From the NCBI RefSeq assembly GCF_030247195.1, contig NC_080671.1, forward strand, positions 32,834,343 through 32,898,342: a stretch of 64,000 nucleotides of DNA, read 5' to 3'. Numbering within the stretch: the stretch's first letter is position 1; each line of letters opens with the position of its first letter. Made by a program: the position numbers and the translations under genes. This DNA is from Topomyia yanbarensis (Eukaryota > Arthropoda > Insecta > Diptera > Culicidae). Under the pieces are notes generated by a model, which was not told the origin of the DNA, searched no databases, and worked only from the letters and a program-made list of their open reading frames with translations. Positions 12,101 through 21,600 of this stretch are shown here, in pieces.

Positions 12101-12820
12101 TTCCGATGGTCTTGAACCGTTAGCAATTGAAATCACGATAGGCAAATGTTCGCTACCGTGGGGATCAGGGATCACCTTCCACCTGCAATCTAACTGTAGC
12201 GATGTCGAGCAAAGCGATAAATCCAACGCGCTTGCGCGTGCTGGTGGTGTAGGAATCCGCGTCATTTCTCCCGTGTTTAAGATGGTCATGTTGAAATTGT
12301 CGCAAAGGTCTTGGATTAATGTTGATCTATTATCATCATGAAGACAGCCCCATACCGTACCGTGCGAGTTAAAGTCTCCCAGAACTAGCCGCGGTGCCGG
12401 TAAGGATTCCGTGATATTACAAAGCGTTCGGTGCCCTACCGAGGCTCTAGGAGGAATGTAGATGGAAGCAATGCAAAGGTCTTTACCTTTGATTAAAACT
12501 TGACAAGCGACAATTTCAATGCCTGGTGTCGAAGGGAGGTTAATTCGGTTGAAAGAATAGCACTTTTTGATCCCCAAAAGTACTCCTCCATAGGGGTTTT
12601 CTCGATCCAGACGAATTATATTAAAGTCGTGGAAGTTGAGATTTATATCGGAAGTTAACCAAGTTTCACATAATGCGAAAGCATCACATTTTAAACTATT
12701 TAGTAAAAATTTAAAGGAATCGATTTTCGGGAGGATACTTCTGCTGTTCCACTGTAGAACAGTGATCGAATCGGTGACCTCGTTCGATGACTTAGCCATC
12801 GAAGGATACGATCGCTGCAA
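9113..12820 (-). CDS. LINE ORF2: endonuclease, reverse transcriptase, RNase H (copy 1)
   Basis: 1235 codons without a stop. An AP-like endonuclease/exonuclease-phosphatase fold comes first ('ITVLQWNSRSILPKID', 'LCETWL', 'LVLGDFNSHGTVWGC', 'GSEHLPIV'), about residues 15-240. The RT follows at about 470-760, with 'RPIAMLSCIRKLFEKM', 'DTQFGFRKGKGTNDC', 'VFLDIKGAFDSV', 'GLPQGSCLSPLLYNFYVND' and the catalytic 'LADDGV'. An RNase H at about 940-1070 keeps its acidic residues in 'FYTDGSN', 'VAELAAIQ', 'IISDSLSS' and 'NEKADSLAK'. A C-terminal Cys/His cluster ('CACDEGYHDIEHVVWVC') is last. It would nick target DNA and reverse-transcribe its own RNA. It overlaps ORF1 by 29 bases, which suggests reinitiation or frameshifting for translation. 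All catalytic blocks are intact, so this copy could be active. Confidence 0.93.
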   Translation of the reverse strand: MQRSYPSMAKSSNEVTDSITVLQWNSRSILPKIDSFKFLLNSLKCDAFALCETWLTSDINLNFHDFNIIRLDRENPYGGVLLGIKKCYSFNRINLPSTPGIEIVACQVLIKGKDLCIASIYIPPRASVGHRTLCNITESLPAPRLVLGDFNSHGTVWGCLHDDNRSTLIQDLCDNFNMTILNTGEMTRIPTPPARASALDLSLCSTSLQLDCRWKVIPDPHGSEHLPIVISIANGSRPSETINVSYGLTRNIDWKSYATAISVKIESTQELPPEEEYRFLAGLILDSANQAQTKPVPSANTHGRSPTLWWDKECSELYAEKSTAYKAFREDGLPASYLQYASLERRMKSLMKAKKRSYWRRFVDGLTRETAMSTLWGTARRMRNRNRTNENVEYSNRWIFAFAKKICPDSVPVQKTCRAASPHDTANETPFSMVEFSLALLSCNNNAPGLDRIKFNLLKNLPDTAKRRLLNLFNKFLEGNIVPHDWRQVKVIAIQKPGKPASDHNSYRPIAMLSCIRKLFEKMILYRLDNWVEANGLLSDTQFGFRKGKGTNDCLALLSTEIQMAYANKEQMASVFLDIKGAFDSVSINILSEKLHQHGLSPILNNFLLNLLSEKHMHFSHGDLTTSRFSYMGLPQGSCLSPLLYNFYVNDIDDCLANSCTLRQLADDGVVSVTGPKAADLQGPLQNTLDNLSAWALQLGIEFSTEKTELVVFSRKREPAQLQLLLMGVTINQVFTFKYLGVWFDSKGTWGCHIRYLKQKCQQRINFLRTITGTWWGAHPGDLIRLYQTTILSVMEYGCFSFRSAANIHFIKLERIQYRCLRIALGCMHSTHTMSLEVLAGVLPLKNRFWELSYRLLIRCDILNPLVIENFERLVELNSQTRFMALYFDYMAQSINPSSYTPNRVRFLDTSDSTVFFDTSMKEEIRGIPDHIRPQVIPNIFYNKFREVDCDKMFYTDGSNLDGSTGFGIFNNTITASFKLNDPASVYVAELAAIQYTLGIIDTLPTDHYFIISDSLSSIEALRAMKPKKHFPYFLGKIRESLCTLSEIFYQITFVWVPSHCSIPGNEKADSLAKVGALNGDIYERPICFNEFFSICRQRTLSSWQTSWSNGELGRWLHSIIPKVSTKPWFRGMDVGRDFIRVMSRLMSNHYTLDAHLRRIGLAESSLCACDEGYHDIEHVVWVCAGYLDARSQLKDSLRARGRPPNVPVRDMLANRDFPYMSLIYTFIKTINIPI

Positions 12821-14156
12821 GGAGGGGCCATTTAGTAGTCAACTGCTTCAAAAATGTTTGCACTATAGGGAGAAAACGTATCAGAAGGCTTTTAAGAGGA
12901 TCAGTAACATTGAAAGCTGTGAAAATTAAGTCCACTATGTCAGAAAATTTCATTAGTCCGCTACTGGACGGAGTATTTGTTTGAAAAAAGGGAACACTTG
13001 GGGTTTTTGGTGTCCCTGGAAGTGGTGGATACTCCTTGTTAGAATTAAAATTTCCAAGTCCTGGAGCAAATTGCTTCGGCTTTAGTGCATCACTTCCGTT
13101 GGATTTATTGATTGTAGTTGGCGCACTCTGAGTGGACGACACCTTGGCACCCTTACGAGGCAATCTAGGGGAAGCTTGATTTTTCCTCTTCCTGGACTCC
13201 CCTGGGTTAACCAAAGATGTTCCCTCTTGTGGGTCGTCAGATTCTTGCTCAACGCCAGCCAAAAGAGCAAAGGAATTTTCGGAAGGGACAGATGGCGAAG
13301 CATTCTTAAGAATTTCTGCATAAGAGCGCTTCGAGCGTTCCTTAAGGGAGCGCTTAATTTTATCCCCGCGCTGTTTGTACGCGGGGCATGATTTAAGATC
13401 ATGCGGAAGGCCCCCGCAGTAAATACACTTCTCAGTTTCTCCACTGCAAGCGTCATCCTCATGTTCTCCCTCGCATTTGCCGCATCGTTTCTTATTGCCA
13501 CAATAGGTGGCTGTGTGGCCCAGCTGCTTGCAATTGCTGCAGTTCATTACCCGCGGTACAAACAGGCGAACCGGTAGACGAACCTTATCCAGGAGGACAT
13601 AGTTGGGGAGGGAAGACCCGGAGAAAGTCACCCGAATCGAGTCTGACAATGAATAAGTTGTCTTATTATTCTCAGTTTTTGCTGAATACAATTGCTTGCA
13701 TTCCAGAATCTTCACATGTTCAAGTGAGGGGTCCTTAAAGCAACCAACTCCATACTTCAACACGTCTTCGCACTTCAAACCCGGTTCGGCAACGACCCCG
13801 TCGATCTCCACTGCTAAACAAGGTATATACACCTTAAATTGCTTTGTAAAGCGCTCGCTGCGAGCAATCTGGTTTGCCTGGTCGAGGTCATTCACTAATA
13901 TGCGTATCTTATTAGCTCTAACACGTGTTATCTGAGCTACGGCCGGGTAGTTAGCAGTCAGCTCCCGTGAGATCTCTAAAATATTAAGCGATTTCGTAAT
14001 GGGCCGGAAATAGACCACCCAGGGCCCAGTTGAACTGGGTGGGTATGTTTTAATACGAGGAGGACTGGGGGAATCAGGGGAGGGAGTAATTTCGGGTTTA
14101 TCCGGTATATCCATGGGAATATCATTCCCATCCAATGTTACTTCGCCCTCGGCCAT
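12792..14156 (-). CDS. LINE ORF1: zinc-knuckle nucleic-acid-binding protein (copy 1)
   Basis: 454 codons from an ATG at 14156 to a stop at 12792. The N-terminal third is proline-rich ('DKPEITPSPDSPSPPRIK'). A basic central domain is followed by a run of CCHC-like knuckles at about residues 205-265 ('CSNCKQLGHTATYC', 'CGKCEGEHEDDAC', 'CIYCGGLPHDLKSC'), then a charged linker and a hydrophobic C-terminus ('LIRFLPIVQTFLKQL'). In LINEs such proteins coat the element RNA. Differs from copy 2 (44784-46148) at about 30 residues, all before residue ~400, while the last ~50 residues are identical. Confidence 0.92.
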   Translation of the reverse strand: MAEGEVTLDGNDIPMDIPDKPEITPSPDSPSPPRIKTYPPSSTGPWVVYFRPITKSLNILEISRELTANYPAVAQITRVRANKIRILVNDLDQANQIARSERFTKQFKVYIPCLAVEIDGVVAEPGLKCEDVLKYGVGCFKDPSLEHVKILECKQLYSAKTENNKTTYSLSDSIRVTFSGSSLPNYVLLDKVRLPVRLFVPRVMNCSNCKQLGHTATYCGNKKRCGKCEGEHEDDACSGETEKCIYCGGLPHDLKSCPAYKQRGDKIKRSLKERSKRSYAEILKNASPSVPSENSFALLAGVEQESDDPQEGTSLVNPGESRKRKNQASPRLPRKGAKVSSTQSAPTTINKSNGSDALKPKQFAPGLGNFNSNKEYPPLPGTPKTPSVPFFQTNTPSSSGLMKFSDIVDLIFTAFNVTDPLKSLLIRFLPIVQTFLKQLTTKWPLLAAIVSFDG

Positions 14157-14460
14157 TTAGGCACGAGGATAGCACGTGGTGTAAACGAGAGATGAAACTT
14201 ATATTCAGGGGAAAGGGATCTAAGAAGTAGCGACAGATCGGGGGAAAGGGAAATGAGAAAAAAAGATACTTAGCTTATATAGCGGCTTGTCCGGTTATTG
14301 AACTATTCACTTCACCAACCTAGGCACCGGCGAACAAAGCCTGCCGCAAACAATGACTGGCCTTCACAATGTATATATTTATATTGATCCACTCTATGCA
14401 CAGCACAAGAAAACGATCTGCTTCGATCGAGAGTTCAGACGATTGTGATGGAGTTTTGTT

Positions 14461-16099
14461 CACGATGATAAATGAGCTAACTTTTTTCTACAGCATTAAG
14501 GGGACCTTCTCCTGGATTCGGCGGAAAATCAAGCAATATTTGAGAATTTTTTTGTGGAAAAATTAAAAGACACGATCTTCTGCTTTAGATATTTTATTCG
14601 CTATTTATCGTTAGTTAGAAAATGATTTTTTTTCGAAAATTCAAAATGGCGTCTTAAAAATTTGCACGAAAGTCTATTTACAGACGAAACGGATAATATC
14701 CACCGCAATATTTATGCATTTCCATTTGCTAGTTTTTTTCCGTTGGAAAAGGAAGTCTTGGATAAATTCATATGGCGACAATCAAATGATTACCCTTATC
14801 ATTTTTCTACTTGAAAAACTTTTCATACGCGAAGCAAACTAAATATTTCATCCCGAAACGTCACCTACAGCGATCGAATTCAAGAAATAATACATTGCTT
14901 GTTGTTTGACAAAATTTGAAACTGATGAAAACAGTAGCTCAAATTTAGTTTAAACTGAAATAAATTGCATTGACTTCGTTAACTCAAGTGGTACAAAGAA
15001 AGAAAGATTCAGCTATTCCCTTTTAATAACGGAGTAGCAACAAGGAGCGGTCGCACAAGTTCAAGTGAAACAAAGCAAAAAAAAAATCTTTTTGATTTTT
15101 CCAAAAAAAATAGCCAAATTATTTGAAAAAAATGAAACCATTGTAAGATAGCATTTCTAAACACATTTCTACTAAAGCACCTTCAACCCAGCGCGCTGGG
15201 TTGTCAATGTTCCAGATTTTTTCAACGAAACAGACATCCGCGCAAGCCCTACATTTTGCCAGATTTTCTCAAACATTCAGAATTATTAAATTGAATCGCA
15301 CTCTGAACAATAAAGTAGTATGGGTCAATTCTTGGCTTGTGTCTAGGTTGAGTTTGTCCGGAGTATGAAAAAAGTGATATCAACCTTGTGATGGACACTA
15401 GCCCCTTGCAATTTCATACACCCCTTTGGAATCTCAATCCGATGAGTTCTTAAATTCCTGAAAAAATGTTTTAAAATGGATTCCAAAAGACTGGGATTCA
15501 GGTACGACTTTTAGGTTATAAATTTCTGAGCATTCTGAGATACAAATGTTTCGATGCCTATCTCTGAATTATCAGAAAAGCTGTAACTTGCAATTTTAGA
15601 GGCATCTGCCTTTTTACCGTAAGATTACGTTTGTCAGATTTTTACAGACATTTTTTTCGATGGTGCCAGATTTTGATTCAAAGTACTTGTCAACGCTGCC
15701 TGTACCAAACAAAACAGAATAGAGCTACGTCAACAACACTGATAAAATTCGCTATATTGAATCTATTGATTCCACAGATGATTTTTTGCAATTTGTATCA
15801 GCACATAAAAATTATAAGCCACATGTTATCATGTGCAAACTATTGAAATTCATGTGGCGTACATCAAAATTATAAGAGCTTGCCACATAGAAATTTGTTT
15901 CATAGCAGATTTTACATCAAATGTATGTGCGTGATTAATACAATTTACATTTTTAGCACATTTTTGTGCATATGCAATGCATATCATGTGTGTGTGGAAT
16001 ATATAAATATTAAGTTAGGATTTTTAGCAGTGTATAGAGACATCCTCCCTCCCCTTCCAGAGAATTTCCCACTCATGAGTCTCCGTGAACCCTTGTCTG
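14461..16099. other. Unassigned AT-rich stretch with one perfect palindrome
   Basis: No recognisable coding sequence. A perfect 20-bp palindrome, CAACCCAGCGCGCTGGGTTG, lies at 15184-15203, clearly GC-richer than its surroundings. Short inverted motifs (ccacatg / catgtgg) occur at about 15820-15890. Confidence 0.45.
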
Positions 16100-16297
16100 A
16101 AGCCTGCTCGAATGATACCGGCTTGAACCTTCGTTCGAACCGGTCTCAAATCTTGATAGCTCCTGTGTTACCTAGAGTTTTTCAACAGCAACAGTCTTTC
16201 TCAAGACTACCTATTTTTTCTACTCAATCAGTCTTTTTCAAGACAAACATTTTTTCAAGAACAATTCAGCCTAAAGAAATATTTAATTCTTCCAACA

Positions 16298-18206
16298 TGC
16301 CTGGGTCCTCCCAGAAAGGCCGTGTGCCAGAAATTAAAGCTAAACGGAAAAGGGTATCTTCTCCACTCGAAAATTCAATTGACTGCAGCAACTCATTCGA
16401 TGTTTTATCCGAATGTGAAGCTGATGAAATTTCTAAATTTCCTCGCATTGTGCATAATGCCAATGAGAAGAAAACGCAATCACCTCTGCCTATAACAGTG
16501 ATGATCTCCGACTTTAAAGCCTTTCGAACTGAGCTTTCGACGTTCCTTCCGAACGTGAAAGTCTCTTTTCAGATTGTCCGAAGAGGAGAATGTCGAGTTA
16601 CAGCGGAGGAATTAATTGGTCACAAACGACTACTCCAGTATCTTACGGAGAAGTTATACAAATTTTATTCATATGATTTCAAGACTGTTCGCGCACATTC
16701 AAGCGTCTGTAGAGCTGTCGGATATTTATGACAAGGGAAACTGTTCGGTTCGCGGTGCAGTAAGAACTCGCGGTCACTACTATTAAATTCAGTTGGTTTA
16801 TTGAGGAGTAGTAATTATGTGCACATGCACTGAAAGAACGGTACTGTTCTGTAGATAACACAATGTATTTTACTACGACATGATAGCTTCTAGCTGTTGC
16901 TGGTAACTTTTAATAGTGACTGACTATAGATAATAACTCTTGATACTAACTAACCTTGTATGATGACTGACTGTTCTGATTGTAATTTGTACTATATATA
17001 GGTTGCTACCACTATTAGATGAACACAACTGTTCTGTTCAGGAAGTAAGAATCTTCTAGAATATAGCTGTAGTATGGGTAACGAAACGTAGCAAATTGTT
17101 CCGTAACGCTTATCTACTCGATTCATTATGCTATACTTAACTGTCCTGTACTACAGTGAAGTCTCACTACCTCGTATGAATCTAATTCAAAAGCTGGCGC
17201 AAACAAAGACAAACAGACCATTCAAGGCTGTCTTGAAAGGGCTACCGCAAGGCCAAAGTATGGACGAAATATCCAACAAATTGAAAAATTTACTTGGCTT
17301 TTCTCCTTCACAAGTTATTCTTATGAAGAGAAAGGCTAGCGGGATAACACGCCAGTACGCTCTGGAATTATCCAGGAGCTTTATTTAATTCATTTTAACC
17401 GTAATGAGGTTGATAATTTGAAAGTATTTGAAAAAGCACGTTTTATGTTCCACGTGCGAGTAAAGTGGGAACATTATAGACGACATGGGGGCAGAATTCA
17501 AAATCTGACCCAATGTCGTAGATGCCAAGGCTTTGGGCACGGCACAAAAAATTGTCATTTGGATTCCAAATGTATGATCTGTGGTGATAAATCGCACACG
17601 AAAGATACTTGTCCGGTGAAAAAATCCACAAAAAGTTTCAAATGCGCTAATTGTAGCGAAAATCATAAATCGAATTTTTGGGGTTGTCCTGTTCGAGAAA
17701 AAATTATAAATTCTCGTTCTAGACAACAAAAACAACAAATAAAAAATGTACCTACTTTGTCAGGTACACTTCAAGAAAACACGTCCAAACGTGTTAATCC
17801 CATTCCAAATAGATTAATAACTTCTTCTACCTCCGTCACACCATGCTACAATGGTGTGTCATCTTATGCTTCAGTGGCAAGTAACAAGGCCAAAATAACG
17901 GCTACCGTTACCACGCCTACAAACTCGTTTGCACCCAACGCTTCCTTTAGTCCAATGGATCTAGGTAGCGTAGCGGAAGCAAAATTAAAATACCTGCAAG
18001 ATTCTATGTTTCCTATGATGATTGCTATGTTAAATTCTACCTCCATGTTTGAAGCTTTTCAAGCGGGGTGGGAATTTGCTAACAAAATTGTAATGAAATT
18101 AAAGTTTAACAATGACTTTAAATATTCATTTAAATTTATTAAATTGGAATGCTCGTTCATTAAAAACGTGCGAAGACGAATTTTTCAACTTCTTGAGGAT
18201 ACATAA
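16298..18206 (+). pseudogene. Jockey ORF1 (gag-like), interrupted
   Basis: Starts at an ATG with 'MPGSSQKGRVPEIKAK' and runs to 16685, where a solo LTR interrupts it. It resumes after the duplicated AAGAC at 17206-17210 as 'NRPFKAVLKGLPQG', the PRE/ORF1 domain of Jockey elements. A frameshift near 17375-17385 precedes 'HFNRNEVDNLKVFEKARF'. Three CCHC-type knuckles follow ('CRRCQGFGHGTKNC', 'CMICGDKSHTKDTC', 'CANCSENHKSNFWGC'). The tail overlaps the ORF2 start at 18112. With the LTR taken out, the codons on both sides join in frame as 'YDFKTNRPFK'. Confidence 0.85.
16686..17205. mobile_element. Solo LTR (520 bp) inside Jockey ORF1
   Basis: The insert starts TGTTCGCG and ends GCAAACA, the TG...CA termini of an LTR with TGTT/AACA inverted ends. 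A 5-bp target duplication AAGAC flanks it at 16681-16685 and 17206-17210. No internal retrotransposon sequence is present, so the two LTRs of a former element have recombined to one. Removing LTR plus one duplication restores the host LINE reading frame across the site. The superfamily cannot be told from the LTR alone. Confidence 0.85.
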
Positions 18207-20214
18207 TGTGCATATGGCCGTTGTGACTGCAACTTTTTTAAAACCAAATATTAAATTGAAGAGTAACTCTAATTTTGTTACTCATCGTTTTGATCGAATT
18301 GTTGGATCCGGCGGAGGAATCGTAATAGCGATTAATCGCAGGATCAAACATTCCGTTACGCCGTCTCTTGACACCAAGGTGATCGAGAGTTTGGGTATCG
18401 AAGTTGAAACTGATCTTGGTATCATTTTTATTGCTGCAGCCTATTTGCCTTTTCAGTGCACTGGCGACCAAATTAATTTCTTGAAAGAAGACTTACAAAA
18501 ACTTACAAGAAATCGGTTGAAATTCTTCATAATCGGTGATGTTAACGCCAAACACAGATCCTGGAATAATGCTCAAAGCAATCCCAACGGTAAACTACTT
18601 TTTAATGATTGCTCTGCTGGTTATTATTTAATTTTGTTCCCGAATGGTCCTACATGCTATTCGTCTGTAAGGAATCCATCAACAATTGATTTGGTTTTGA
18701 CAGATCAATGTCACAATTTGTAGCGAATTGATTACACATGCTGACTCTGATTCTGATCATCTTCCAGTAATTTTTTTACTTTCTGTTTCCAATCCCATTA
18801 GCTCAGTATTCAATTATCACAAAGCGAATTGGGAAAGGTACAAAACTTACATTGCGAATGATTTTAATCATGACCTTGATTTACAAAATAAAGCTGACTT
18901 TGATACGGCATTACAAAATTTAAGTGATTCTATAGTTGATGCTAGAAATTTATCAGTACCAACAACACAGAAAAAATTTAATACTCCTATTATTGACGAC
19001 GATCTTCAACTTCTGATTCGCTTGAAGAATGTTCGAAGACGTCAATATCAACGTTCTCGTGATCCTGCTATGAAATGTATCTATCAAGATCTACAAAAAG
19101 AAATTAAGCATAGATTCACACTCTTAAGAAATAAAAATTTCGCGAAAGAGGTTGAACAAATCAGCCCAAATTCTAAACCTTTCTGGAAACTTTTCAAGGT
19201 TCTTAAGAAGCCTCAGAAACCAATTCCAGCTTTGAAGGAAGGTGACCACATAGTTCTTACAAACGAAGAAAAATCTCAAAAACTTGCTCAGCAGTTCGAA
19301 AGCGTCCATAATTTTAATCTTAACGTTGTGAGTCCTATTGAAACCGAAGTCTTACAAAAATATGAAAACGTTTCAAATCAAGTATTGTCTCCAGACGATA
19401 TTGTTGAAACAAACTATGATGAGATCAAATCCATCATGAAAAAGTTAAAAAATATGAAAGCTCTCGGTTATGATGGAATTTTTAACATTCTTCTTAAAAA
19501 CCTTCCGAAATCACCATGAGATACTTGGTCAAAATATTCAACAAATGTTTTGAATTAGCATACTTCCCTGAAAGATGGAAAAATGCCAAGATTATTCCTA
19601 TTTTGAAGCCAGATAAAAACCCAGCAGAAGCATCTAGCTATCGACCAATTAGTTTACTCTCTTCCGTTAGTAAATTATTTGAAAAAATCATCTTAATTAG
19701 AATGCTGTCACATATATCAATGAGTATTCTAGTTTTCCTCCTGAGCAGTTTGGATTACGCATTGGACATTCAACTACTCATCAACTTGTGAGAGTAACTA
19801 ACATGATAAAGCCAAATATCTCAGAGGGCTATTCCACTGGAGTTGCTCTTCTAGACATCGAAAAAGCTTTCGACAGTGTTTGGCACAAAGGATTAATTGC
19901 CAAAATGTGGGATTCAGATTTTTCTATTTACATAATACAGATAATTAAAAATTATCTTACTAACCGTACCCTACAGGTTTCTTATCAGAATTGTAAATCT
20001 AATAAGCTACCCGTTAAAGCAGGCGTCCCTCAAGGATCAAGCGTCGCACCAATCCTATACAATATTTTTACATCTGATCTTCCAAATCTACCTACAGGCT
20101 GTAAAAAGTCACTTTTCTGTGATGATACTAGCATCTCAGTCACTAGTAGGAGTCTTTGTAGTATCTGCAGTCGACTGCAACAAAGCTTGAGTATTTTCAA
20201 TGATTACCTGAAAA

Positions 20215-20802
20215 CCCTATTTTAATCCACCTAGCGGTGCAATTGTGCCTTTCTCAATCATGAATCACGAGAATGTGTGCGTTGTTCATATTCATTAAAA
20301 ACTTTTAAATGCATATATTACATTTTATTATTATACAACACATGACAACTATATACAAGAAAATAAATCATTATTCGAGCTCTAAAATTTTGAAAAAGAA
20401 AAAAACAGCCATGGTAATATTGAACTGAAAAAAGGTGCGAAATCGGCAAAGTCCCAAAAAGTCGATTTTTATAAAAAAAAATTTTTCGAGATAACATAAA
20501 ATCTCGACGTTTCATGCATTTTAAAGATGTTTGGCATCAAAAATACGAATTCGATTTCTGAAATTTAATTTAGTTTGTCAAAATCGGTTCAGCCATCTCT
20601 GAGAAAAATGAGTGACATTTTTGGTCACATACACACACATACGCACATACACACACATACATACATACACACATACATACACACACAGACATTTGCCGAA
20701 CTCGACGAACTGAATCGAATGGTATATGTCAGTCGGCCCTCCGGGCCTCCGTTAAAAAGTCGGTTTTCAGAGCAATTGCAATACCTTTCTATTGAGAAAG
20801 GC
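20215..20802. mobile_element. Inverted-repeat MITE (unclassified family) inside Jockey ORF2
   Basis: The insert has TGCCTTTCTCAAT near its left end (about 20253) and the exact reverse complement ATTGAGAAAGGCA near its right end (about 20791-20803). It contains a CA-rich microsatellite and the block 'cattcgattcagttcgtcga' (reverse complement) that also occurs in both arms of the larger element at 41745-43475. It splits the codons of 'DYLK|KWEIS' in the host LINE. The A-run at the target hides the duplication length (three As would fit). Confidence 0.75.
20627..20692 (+). repeat. Compound (CA)n/(CATA)n microsatellite
   Basis: About 66 bases of alternating acacac and catacata units inside the MITE. 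Similar CA tracts occur at the same relative place in the related element at 43405-43435, so the tract belongs to the family. Confidence 0.85.
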
Positions 20803-21600
20803 AAAAATGGGAAATTTCCACTAATGCGGCAAAACCACAATTGATTGTGTTTCCGCATAAGCCAAGAGCTTCTTCTCTTAAACCAAATAATAGCCATATT
20901 CTTAAATTTAACGGTTTGAATTTAACGTGGTCAGATCAAGTTAAATACTTGGGTTTGATTTACGATAAAAAACTCACTTTGAAGGATCACATTGAAGGAA
21001 TCCAAACAAAATGCAACAAATATATAAAATGTTTATACCCTCTTATAAATAGGAATTCTAGGCTCTGCCTAAAGAACAAACTATTAATTTATAAACAAAT
21101 ATTTAGACCGGCAATGCTATATGCAGTGTCAATCTGGGCAAGTTGTTGTGCTGCTAGGAAGAAAACGCTTCAAAGAATTCAGAATAAAATTCTGAAAATG
21201 ATTTTGAAGCGTCCTCCCTGGTTTAGCACAAATGAGTTGCACAGACTCGCAAACATAGAAACATTAGAAATTATGACGAACAGTATTATAAGTAACTTCC
21301 GACACAAATCGTTGCAATCTTCAATTGCAACGATTAGCTCTCTTTATAGTTTATAAGTTAGTTTATAAGATTTGTTTAACTCCTTATTCAGAAGACAAGT
21401 AGGTTTATAACATCCTACTGAAAAAAAATACTTAACTGCGAAAGCATATTATAACTTAAAAATAATTAACTGAATCATGTAAACAATAGGGATGAAATAT
21501 AACCACTTGTGGCTGAACACCCAACATACTAAATTAGAAATGTAATGCAAACAAAACAATATATTCAAATAGAAAATAATATAAAAAAGCCTGCTTGAAT

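Larger units (their letters stand above)
8251..14447 (-). mobile_element. Full-length RNase H-bearing LINE (I-group-like), copy 1
   Basis: A complete non-LTR retrotransposon on the minus strand: 5' UTR about 14447-14157, ORF1, ORF2 with a 29-base overlap, 3' UTR 9112-8251 ending in an A-tail (T-run on plus). It is flanked by a 13-bp target-site duplication, atggagttttgtt, at 8238-8250 and 14448-14460 (the last Ts merge with the tail). Both ORFs are open. A second full copy lies inverted at 44499-50637 and a truncated one at 38548-41043. Endonuclease, RT and RNase H in one ORF2, plus a zinc-knuckle ORF1, place it in the I group (I/Loa-like). The exact clade needs a tree. Confidence 0.93.
18112..21356 (+). 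pseudogene. Jockey ORF2 (endonuclease + reverse transcriptase), broken
   Basis: The ATG at 18112 gives 'LNLLNWNARSLKTCEDEF' and an endonuclease domain ('FFIIGDVNAKHRSWNN', 'SDHLPVIF'), with a frame change near 18720. The RT follows in several frames: 'EASSYRPISLLSSVSKLFEK' (19516 on), 'VALLDIEKAFDSVWHKGL', 'AGVPQGSSVAPILYNIFTSD' and 'FCDDTSI' (usual FADD), to 20214. A MITE then interrupts, and the RT resumes after about 20803 with 'KWEISTNAAK', 'NLTWSDQVKYLGLIYDKKL' and 'RPAMLYAVSIWASCC' to a stop at 21356. Frameshifts also occur near 19515 and 19785. No RNase H is present, as expected for Jockey. Not functional. Confidence 0.85.
16114..21586 (+). mobile_element. Jockey-clade LINE, full length but decayed and twice interrupted
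   Basis: ORF1 and ORF2 in Jockey order, no RNase H, and an A-rich 3' end (ataatataaaaaagcc). A 14-bp direct repeat, aagcctgct(c/t)gaat, flanks it at 16100-16113 and 21587-21600 with one mismatch, which fits a target-site duplication and sets the ends. A solo LTR (16686-17205) and an inverted-repeat MITE (about 20215-20802) sit inside it. Several frameshifts show it is old. Confidence 0.85.

Noticed and set aside
14369..14566. Open frame over the LINE copy 1 5' end, echoed antisense at 44332-44550
   Set aside because: The shared part comes from the LINE 5' UTR and the rest from unrelated flanks; not a gene.
20575..20897. CA-rich open frames on both strands
   Set aside because: They arise from the microsatellite inside the MITE.
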